Position numbers and translations under genes: made by a program. A stretch of 64,000 nt of DNA, from the NCBI RefSeq assembly GCF_008124525.1, contig NZ_VNHJ01000006.1, positions 1 through 64,000 on the forward strand. Direction: 5' to 3'. Below are positions 57,514 to 64,000 of the stretch, in pieces. How positions within the stretch are numbered: position 1 is the stretch's first letter; the number at the start of each line of letters is the position of its first letter. A model generated the notes under the pieces. It did not search any database, was not told the origin of the DNA, and saw only the letters and a program-made list of their open reading frames with translations. Origin of the DNA: Oceanicella actignis. GTDB lineage: Bacteria > Pseudomonadota > Alphaproteobacteria > Rhodobacterales > Rhodobacteraceae.

Positions 57514-59694
57514 TCACAGCTCCGACGGCTTGAGCACGCGCGCGACGGCGCCGCCATCGAGCATCACGATCCGATCCGCGCGCCGCATCGTCGATGGCCG
57601 TTGCGTGACCATCACGACCGTCACGCGCCCGCGAAGCCGCTCCAGATGCTCCAGAAAACGCGCGCTGCAATGGTCGTCGAGCCCGTCGACGACCTCGTCC
57701 AGCAGCAGGATGCGCGGCTTGCGCAGGTATGCGGCCGCCAGGGCGAAGGCGTTGACGAAGCCGGACGACAGGCGCTGCGTGCGATGGTCTCCGACGCGAT
57801 GCTCGAACCCGCCGGGAAGCTGCGACACCAGCTTGTCGAGACCGGACGCCCGGGCTGCGCGGATGATCTCGTCCATCCCGGCCGTCGGCATGGACAGCCG
57901 CAGATTCTGCAGCAGCGTTCCATGGAACAACTCGAAGGACTGCGGCGCATAGCCGATCGACTGCCGAAGTCCGATCGGCGGCAGCTGCCGGATGTCCATC
58001 CCGTCGATGAACACGCCGCCGGCCTGAGGTTGGTCCAGACCCAGAATCACCCGCAGGAACGTCGACTTGCCCGCGCCGTTCGGACCGGTCACCGCGACGA
58101 TCTCGCCCGGCGCGATGTCGAGCGAAACGCCCAGCAGCGCCGGTTCGGCGCGCGGAGAATGACGGAACGACACGCGGTTCAGCTCGATCCGGCCGAGGCG
58201 AACGGGCGGCAAGGCGTTCATCATTTCGGCCCCGGCGCTTTCGAGCGGCGTAAGCATGGCCTGATCCACGCTGCGCCAGGACGATGCGATCTGCCGCGCA
58301 TTCAGGGCGAACTGGTAGAGGGCCTGCATCGACGACAGCGCGCGCCACACAAGCGTCATGGCCGCGATCAGCACGCCGGCCGTCATCGCGCCATCCATGA
58401 CATGGACCGCCCCCGCCGTGATCGCGCCGATTCCGGCCATGGCCATGACCGCCTTTCCCGCCGCCGCGGCCGTCGCATTGGCGCGCCGCGCGGCGAAACC
58501 GGCCAGCGCAGCGTCGTTCGACAGCCTTCTGAATCGTTCGATCCATACGTCGCCGCCCCCCGAAAGGCGGATCGCATTCAGGTTGTCGACCATCTCGTGA
58601 ATGAACTCTTGCCGCGCGAAGGCCTGGCGCGCGGCCTCGGCGGCGCGAGCGGCGCCCGCACCGGAGAACGCCGCGATCAGCCCTCCATAAAGCAGCGCGG
58701 CGCATATCACCGGAATCGCCATGGATCCGGCCAGGAACGATAGCGCGACGACGAGGGCCGCGGCGAACGGCGCCTCGAGCAACGCGTTGACGCCCGGGCC
58801 GGTCAGCGCGTCCTTGAGCGTCGAAGCCAGACGAAGCTTTTGCAGACGTGCGGCGACCGACATGCGCGCGCCGATGTCGGGCGGCGCCTGGACCAGCCTG
58901 GCGAACAGTTCCGTCCCGATCCCATGGAACAGCCGTTGGCCCTGGTCGGCCATCAACCTGCCCCGAAGCGCCCTCAGCAGGGCGTCGCCCGCGACGGCCC
59001 CCAACGCCCCAGCGGCCAATGCGGGCAACATGTCGCGCCCGTGCGCGGGAATGATCCGATCATAGAGCGTCATGATGAAGAGCGCGGGCGCCAAGGCGAA
59101 GACGAACCCGACTCCGGTCATGGCCATCGCGCGCACATAGATCGGCGCCGCGTGCGCCGCGGCGCGCGCCATCCATGAGCCGCTTTCGGCCGGCCTGCCC
59201 TCGTCGGCTTCCGCCTCGAGGCGCTCGAACGTCCAGATCTCGCCCCTCGGCAGACGCGCCGGAATGCGCGCGGTTCGGCCGGACGCCGCGTTGAAGACCG
59301 CCGCGCCTTCTTCATCCGCGTCGAGGATCACGAGAGGCGGGCCGGAGGCGGGGATCAGAAGAGCGGGAACGGCCAGAGCCGAGGCGACGCGTCGCGACGC
59401 GCCGCGCGGCGCCTCGAGCCGCATGTGAAAGCCCAGGGCGGCCATCATGGTCCTGAGATCCTCGACGCCCAGCTCGGGTTCGAGATAGGGCGCGGCCTCG
59501 ACCACATGACGCGGATCGCCGTTCCATTCGAGCGCCTCGAGCAAAGGCCCGATGCACGGCGCGAGCCCGCCGACGGCGCCGATCCTGGTCAGCGCCTGGC
59601 GGACGGCTTCGCTTGTGGCGATGCGCAGATCCGAGCCCAGAACGTCCGCTTCGACGGACTTCGCCTGCGCCGATCGGTCAACGCGCAAGTTCAT
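57514..59694 (-). CDS. Type I secretion ABC protein with degenerate peptidase-like domain (half A)
   Basis: 726 residues. Residues 1-130 resemble the C39-like domain found in front of type I exporters, without the catalytic Cys/His. The membrane domain follows (about 180-470, FIMTLYDRIIPAHGRDMLPALA). The ATPase domain has Walker A GPNGAGKS near 537 and Walker B ILLLDE near 660 with the catalytic Glu kept. The signature is LSSGF instead of LSGGQ, and the switch His is replaced by Gln (VTQRPS). The start overlaps the end of the second ABC gene by 17 bases. The two most likely form a heterodimer. Confidence 0.88.
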   Translation of the reverse strand: MNLRVDRSAQAKSVEADVLGSDLRIATSEAVRQALTRIGAVGGLAPCIGPLLEALEWNGDPRHVVEAAPYLEPELGVEDLRTMMAALGFHMRLEAPRGASRRVASALAVPALLIPASGPPLVILDADEEGAAVFNAASGRTARIPARLPRGEIWTFERLEAEADEGRPAESGSWMARAAAHAAPIYVRAMAMTGVGFVFALAPALFIMTLYDRIIPAHGRDMLPALAAGALGAVAGDALLRALRGRLMADQGQRLFHGIGTELFARLVQAPPDIGARMSVAARLQKLRLASTLKDALTGPGVNALLEAPFAAALVVALSFLAGSMAIPVICAALLYGGLIAAFSGAGAARAAEAARQAFARQEFIHEMVDNLNAIRLSGGGDVWIERFRRLSNDAALAGFAARRANATAAAAGKAVMAMAGIGAITAGAVHVMDGAMTAGVLIAAMTLVWRALSSMQALYQFALNARQIASSWRSVDQAMLTPLESAGAEMMNALPPVRLGRIELNRVSFRHSPRAEPALLGVSLDIAPGEIVAVTGPNGAGKSTFLRVILGLDQPQAGGVFIDGMDIRQLPPIGLRQSIGYAPQSFELFHGTLLQNLRLSMPTAGMDEIIRAARASGLDKLVSQLPGGFEHRVGDHRTQRLSSGFVNAFALAAAYLRKPRILLLDEVVDGLDDHCSARFLEHLERLRGRVTVVMVTQRPSTMRRADRIVMLDGGAVARVLKPSEL

Positions 59695-61363
59695 GGCAGT
59701 CCGCCTCCTCGATCAGCTTTCCCTTGCTCAGGCGGAAACGACGGTCGCAGATGCGGACCAGGCTTGGCCGCTGCGACACGATCACGAGCGTTCCTTCGAA
59801 GCGGGCCAGGGCTTCGCGCACCAACACATCTCCATGCGCGTCGAGGCTTGCGTTCGCGGCGTCGAACAGGATCGCCCTGGGCTGTCGCAAGAACGCCCGC
59901 GCGATGGCGATCCTCTGAATGAAGCCCTGCGGGAGGGAATGCCCGGACCCCGGCCCGAGCCGCGTATGGAAACCGTTGGGCAGTCGTCCGGCCAGATCGA
60001 GCAGGCCGAGCTCGGCCGAAACCGCCTCGATCCGCCGCCAAAGCTCGGCGCGCGTCTCGTCAGGCATGGCGCAGGCGTCGAACATGGTCAGGTTCTGCGC
60101 AAGGGTGCCTGAAAAGAGCGCCGCCCGCTCGGGGACATAGGCGATCCTGGCGCGAAGCCATTCCTCATCGACGCGCCGCATGTCGGTGCGCCCGTCCAGA
60201 AGCACGCGGCCGCGATCCGGCGCAAGGTAGCCGCACATGACTTGCAGAAGCAGCGTCTTGCCTGCGCCGCTTTCTCCTTGAATGGCGATCCGCTCGCCCG
60301 GTTCGATTCGGAGGTCGATCCCGTCGAGGACGGGTTCGGGCGAATTGCAGTTCTCGAGCGCCACGCGTTGCAGCAGCAGCCCGCCCTGGAAAGCCGTCGG
60401 CGCAATGGGGCGCGGGAGGCCGGCCGGCGGCAATGACAGGCCTTCCCGAACGGCCTCGCGGCTGACCCGCGCGCGAACCAGCGCGCTCCACTGCGCAACG
60501 ATCCTTTGCACGGGCGGCAACGCGCGGTTGGACAGAAGCATGCAGGCGGCCAGTTCGCCGATGGTCAGACGCCCATCCATGACCATCACGCTTCCGGCGG
60601 CGGCCACGGACACCATGGCGGCCGGGGCAAGGGCGCTGGAAAACGCCGCCGATCTGTTGACGGTCGAATCTACCGCACGCTCGAGCGCCGCGCGAACGCG
60701 CATCAGCCGTTCATACCGGCGCCGCATGGGCGCCTCGAGCGACTGCGCCTTGACGGCGGCGAACCGGCCCAGCGTCTCGGACGCGAAATTGGCCTGCATC
60801 TGGCTCAGGCGATCGGCGGCGTCCATCCTGGCCGCAAGGCGCAAGTTCGCCATCAGGGCGCCCACGATGGCTATGGCGACGACCGCCGCCGGCGCAAGCA
60901 CGACGGCCCCGCCGATCAGATAGACCATGGCCAGGAACAATCCGACGAAGGGCGCGTCGGCCAACGCGATGAGGGCGCGCCCCGACTCGGCGTCGCGAAT
61001 CCTGGCGACGGAGGAAAAACGTTCGGTGTGAACGCCGGGCGCGATGCCGGCCAACGCCTTGGGGTCAGCCTTGAGGAGGCGCCGAGCCAGTCCGACCGAC
61101 GCCGCATGCTCGAAACGGGCCGCGCGCCAGGTCAGCGCGCAATCGCGCGCGCGGGTCAGGGCCGCCTCGAGCAGAACGGCCGCGCCCGCGCCGATCATCA
61201 GCGCCGCGAAAGTCTCCACCGCCCGGTTGGGTATGATGCGATCGTAGATCTGCATGATGGCGAGCGGCATCGCCATCGACAGCAGATTTGCCGCCGCCGA
61301 AGCGAGGAGGACCCCCGGAGAACCCAGTCCCGGAACTTCGCTCTTCGGAATAGCGACGGTCAT
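59678..61363 (-). CDS. Type I secretion ABC protein lacking the catalytic Glu (half B)
   Basis: 561 residues, without the N-terminal peptidase-like domain. The membrane domain contains MPLAIMQIYDRIIPNRAVETFAAL. Walker A is GESGAGKT near residue 361. The signature is degenerate (LPQGFIQRIA near 477). Walker B is AILFDAANAS near 498, with Ala where the catalytic Glu should be; the switch His is Gln (VSQRPS). It therefore probably cannot hydrolyse ATP well alone and would pair with the product of the next gene. It lies between the substrate gene and the second ABC gene. Confidence 0.88.
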   Translation of the reverse strand: MTVAIPKSEVPGLGSPGVLLASAAANLLSMAMPLAIMQIYDRIIPNRAVETFAALMIGAGAAVLLEAALTRARDCALTWRAARFEHAASVGLARRLLKADPKALAGIAPGVHTERFSSVARIRDAESGRALIALADAPFVGLFLAMVYLIGGAVVLAPAAVVAIAIVGALMANLRLAARMDAADRLSQMQANFASETLGRFAAVKAQSLEAPMRRRYERLMRVRAALERAVDSTVNRSAAFSSALAPAAMVSVAAAGSVMVMDGRLTIGELAACMLLSNRALPPVQRIVAQWSALVRARVSREAVREGLSLPPAGLPRPIAPTAFQGGLLLQRVALENCNSPEPVLDGIDLRIEPGERIAIQGESGAGKTLLLQVMCGYLAPDRGRVLLDGRTDMRRVDEEWLRARIAYVPERAALFSGTLAQNLTMFDACAMPDETRAELWRRIEAVSAELGLLDLAGRLPNGFHTRLGPGSGHSLPQGFIQRIAIARAFLRQPRAILFDAANASLDAHGDVLVREALARFEGTLVIVSQRPSLVRICDRRFRLSKGKLIEEADCHELAR

Positions 61364-61402
61364 CGCCTGCGCTCCTCGGCAATGGCTGGCGGCGGCCAGT
61401 AT

Positions 61403-64000
61403 TCAGATCAGCCCCGACGACGAGCCATGATCCTGGGGATCGTCGGGCGAAACCCAGGCCTCGAGGCCTTCGACCGGGTCTGATCCCATGTCGATGGGCC
61501 CGGAATCGACCTGAGCGTCGGAAGCATCATCGGCCGCGAAGGCGAACAACTCGTTATCGGCCGCGGACAGCGTCGCCTCGAGCCCGTCCGCCGAATCCGC
61601 GGTTGCCTCAAGCGACTGAGCAAGGGAATCCGCGCCGTCTTCGACCTGGCCCAGATCATGGGCGCTCAGCGCCTCCTCATAGCCGTCAAGCGCTTGCTCC
61701 CACGCCTCCTGCAGGGGCGCCAGATCGTCGATCGCCTGATCGGCGGCCGAGAGAGCGGACTGCGCCTCGTCAAGGATCATCGCATGCGCGGCGGCTGCAT
61801 CGGCGTATGCATCCGAGGCCTCGGCGGCCGCCTCAAGCTTCTCCTCCAGACTCGCAAGCATGTCCCCGGCCTCGGCGTCGATCCGGGCCAGCTCATCGAC
61901 GGCGGCGTCGAAGGCGGATTGGGCGGCCTCGACCTGCGGCGCAAGCGCGTCGGTGTAGATGGCGCGCGCCGCTTCAAGCGCTCCGGCGCCGGAATCGAGC
62001 TGAGCCGCCAGTTCCTGCGCGGTCTGCAGAGCGCCGTCGGCCTCGGCGATCGCTTCGTCGAGCTCGGACTGGATCTGCGCCTGCGCGTCATCGGCCAAGG
62101 CGGCGGCGTCCAGCGCCTGGCCGAATTCGGCGGAGGCTTGCGACAAGAGCTCCTCATCCTGCGCGTGAACCGCCTCGGCCTCGGCAACCGCCTGGTCGGC
62201 CTGCGCAAGCCCTTGCGCCGCCCTTTCATATTCGGCGCGCGCATCAGCGACCTGATCTAGGCTCTGTCGATAGACCTCGGCGGCGGCTTCGGCGGCTTCG
62301 AGGGCTTCGGCATGGGCGGCGATGGCCGAGCGAACGGCCAGGGCCAGGGCGGGGTCGTCCGGCGCCTCGAGCCAAGCCTCATGCGCCGCCTCGGCTTCGG
62401 CGCGCACATCCTCGACCCGCTGCGCGGCCTGCTGCGCCGCGTCCCGCGCCGCCTCGGCGGCCTCGAGCCGCTCGCTCAGCGCCTGGTGCGCGTCGGCCGC
62501 AGCCTGGCCGGCCGCGTCGCGCGCCGCGTTGGCCGTCTCGAGCGACGCAAAGGACGCGCGCGCCTGCTCGGTCAGCCGGATCACCGCCTCTCGCGCCGCG
62601 TCGGCGACGGCGTGCGCCTGGACCGCGGCGTCGTGGGCCTGGTCCAGGCGGCCCTCGATCGATTCGACCTTCAGGCGGGCCTCGTCATAGACCTGCACGG
62701 CGGCGGCCGCTTCGGCCCGGGTCGCCGCGACCCGTTCGGCCAGAGCGTTGATGGCCGACGCCGCTTCCTGCGCCGCCGCGGTCGCGTCGGCAAGCGCTCC
62801 TTGCGCGTCTTCGGCAAGCTGCGCCGCTTCCTCGCGCGCCTGGGCGATGGAGGCGAGCTGCTCGCGCGCCGCCTCGGCCTCGTCCGTCGCGGCGCGGGCG
62901 GCCTGCGCCGCCGCGTCGACGGCGTCGGCCGAAGCCTCGACTCGCGCGACAAGGGCCTGCGCCTCGGCCACGGCGTCGGCGGCCGCCGCCTGCGCCTCGA
63001 CCAGGGCGGCATATGCCTCGAGGGCGGCCTCGTAGCGCCCGAGCGCCTCTTGATAGGCCGCGGTCATCTCGGCGTTGGCGGCCTCGACCGCCGCAACCTG
63101 CGCCTGCCAATCGGCCAGAAGCTGCGCGTTCGCGGCCGCGATCTCGTCGTTGGTGGGTCCGGTCGCGATCACCTCGGCCGACGGGGCCACCGGCGGCCGA
63201 TCCGGATCATGGGCCACGCGCACCGCGGTTCTGACAATGTCGCTGACCGCGGCGCCCGATTCGACCTGAATCGTCATCGCGATCTCGCCCTCGGGCAGGC
63301 GTTGATCGTTCGGATCGCGGCTGACGAACGAAATGTTGTCCAGCACCGCCTCGAACGCCGCGGCCGGCGCGCCCTCGGGCGCCTCGAGGCGCAGGCGCGC
63401 GGTCCCGGAGGCGGGGTCCTCCTCGACATGGTAGCGCAGCGTTTGGCCGTCGGCCGATATCTCGCCCTCGGCGCTTTCGCCGTCCCAGCCCGGAAAGGCG
63501 AAGGCCGCGCCTTCGAGGCCCTCGAAAGTCACCGAGGCCGCGTCGATGAGGGCGGTGGGGTCGCCGTGCCCGATGGTGACGTCGGGCATGGCGGTCTGGA
63601 TTTCGAGCTTCTCGATGAAGGCGGGCTCGACGTCGAGACGGAAGACGAGGTCGTTGAAATCGTCGTCGCCGCGCGGGCGCGAGATGTCTTCGAACCCGAT
63701 GAGGAGCTGTCCCGGTTCGACGCCCCAGTCGGCCAGGCCGCCCGGATCGTCGCCGACGACGCCGGCGATGACCTGCTGCTGGCCCGAGCCGTTCAGGCCG
63801 AGCGTGTCGCCATAGGCGGCGGTGTGGTGGATGTCCTGCGAAACGACGCCGCTGCGCACCGACCCGGCCGGGTCAGCATAGGCGTAGTGCAGCTTCGGCG
63901 CGGCGGTCATGCCGGGCTCGATGACGGCGGGGCCGCCGTCGGGGGCGCGGAACTCGAAATGGGCGTCGTTGGTCAGCGCCGCGCGCAGGTTGCTGTCCCG
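61403..64000 (-). CDS. Large alanine-rich coiled-coil type I secretion substrate with DUF4114-like domain (5' end off window)
   Basis: 865 residues are visible; the frame is open to the right edge, so the N-terminus is missing. Near the visible start is a DUF4114-like domain, with LLIGFEDISRPRGDDDFNDLVF as the conserved acidic signature. A beta-rich segment follows. Residues about 285-790 are almost entirely Ala/Glu/Asp/Gln helical heptads without proline, a predicted very long coiled coil. The C-terminal ~60 residues are acidic with small hydrophobic groups (NELFAFAADDASDA), like uncleaved type I secretion signals. Its place 39 bases before the ABC genes makes it their likely cargo. It may be a filamentous surface or matrix protein (inference). 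Confidence 0.85.
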   Translation of the reverse strand, partial: RDSNLRAALTNDAHFEFRAPDGGPAVIEPGMTAAPKLHYAYADPAGSVRSGVVSQDIHHTAAYGDTLGLNGSGQQQVIAGVVGDDPGGLADWGVEPGQLLIGFEDISRPRGDDDFNDLVFRLDVEPAFIEKLEIQTAMPDVTIGHGDPTALIDAASVTFEGLEGAAFAFPGWDGESAEGEISADGQTLRYHVEEDPASGTARLRLEAPEGAPAAAFEAVLDNISFVSRDPNDQRLPEGEIAMTIQVESGAAVSDIVRTAVRVAHDPDRPPVAPSAEVIATGPTNDEIAAANAQLLADWQAQVAAVEAANAEMTAAYQEALGRYEAALEAYAALVEAQAAAADAVAEAQALVARVEASADAVDAAAQAARAATDEAEAAREQLASIAQAREEAAQLAEDAQGALADATAAAQEAASAINALAERVAATRAEAAAAVQVYDEARLKVESIEGRLDQAHDAAVQAHAVADAAREAVIRLTEQARASFASLETANAARDAAGQAAADAHQALSERLEAAEAARDAAQQAAQRVEDVRAEAEAAHEAWLEAPDDPALALAVRSAIAAHAEALEAAEAAAEVYRQSLDQVADARAEYERAAQGLAQADQAVAEAEAVHAQDEELLSQASAEFGQALDAAALADDAQAQIQSELDEAIAEADGALQTAQELAAQLDSGAGALEAARAIYTDALAPQVEAAQSAFDAAVDELARIDAEAGDMLASLEEKLEAAAEASDAYADAAAAHAMILDEAQSALSAADQAIDDLAPLQEAWEQALDGYEEALSAHDLGQVEDGADSLAQSLEATADSADGLEATLSAADNELFAFAADDASDAQVDSGPIDMGSDPVEGLEAWVSPDDPQDHGSSSGLI

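Noticed and set aside
57514-61363. Pseudogene status of the two ABC genes because of missing consensus residues
   Set aside because: Both frames are intact and of normal length. The losses are complementary and confined to ATPase motifs, which fits a specialised heterodimer better than decay.

Overview
The window looks like a chromosomal exopolysaccharide locus from a very high-GC alphaproteobacterium, most likely a marine Rhodobacterales-type organism. This is inferred from the exosortase D/VPLPA-CTERM-like sorting genes, the DUF4114-type and RTX-type type I secretion substrates, the codon usage and about 70% GC. No tRNA, rRNA, insertion sequence, phage or CRISPR element was seen. Genes are packed tightly; at least thirteen gene pairs share the four-base ATGA stop/start overlap.

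Left part (1-19.1 kb): a partial RTX protein (minus strand, runs off the left edge) is followed by a plus-strand assembly operon. That operon holds a Wzz-like chain-length protein, a CpsD-like ATPase, a Wzy/ligase-like membrane protein, a glycosyltransferase and a Wzx-like flippase. It converges on a minus-strand operon with two SGNH-like secreted proteins, a GT4 glycosyltransferase, a NodB-type deacetylase, a C-terminally sorted secreted protein, an exosortase/EpsI fusion and a GT2 glycosyltransferase. A further GT4 gene and a 4'-phosphopantetheinyl transferase complete this part.

Middle (19.7-40.7 kb): more polysaccharide genes (SGNH hydrolase, GT2s, acyltransferase, beta-helix protein, second Wzy-like protein, sulfotransferase) run into a large minus-strand assembly line. 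This consists of a type I PKS (KS-AT-KR-DH-ACP-TE) and an NRPS-type protein (formyltransferase, condensation-like remnant, adenylation domain split by a luciferase-like monooxygenase, carrier protein), with a glycosyltransferase gene between them. The phosphopantetheinyl transferase about 9 kb away could activate both carrier domains. A hybrid polyketide-peptide pathway built into a polysaccharide locus is the most unusual feature here.

Right part (40.7-64 kb): a second deacetylase, a VPLPA-CTERM-type protein, GDP-L-fucose synthase and GDP-mannose dehydratase (GDP-L-fucose), an FdtA/FdtB/FdtC-like set for a dTDP-3-acetamido-3,6-dideoxyhexose, a sulfotransferase, a second Wzx-like flippase and four glycosyltransferases. 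Last comes a type I secretion operon: a large alanine-rich coiled-coil substrate (5' end off the window), two different ABC proteins that look like a heterodimer, and an HlyD-type adaptor.

Taken together the genes could make a fucose- and amino-sugar-containing, probably sulfated and deacetylated surface polysaccharide, together with secreted or surface-anchored proteins. A formylated and/or hydroxylated polyketide-peptide of unknown role is encoded in the same place. No initiating phosphoglycosyltransferase, outer-membrane export protein (Wza/OPX), dTDP-glucose synthesis genes or PAPS synthesis genes are in the window, so parts of the pathway lie elsewhere.
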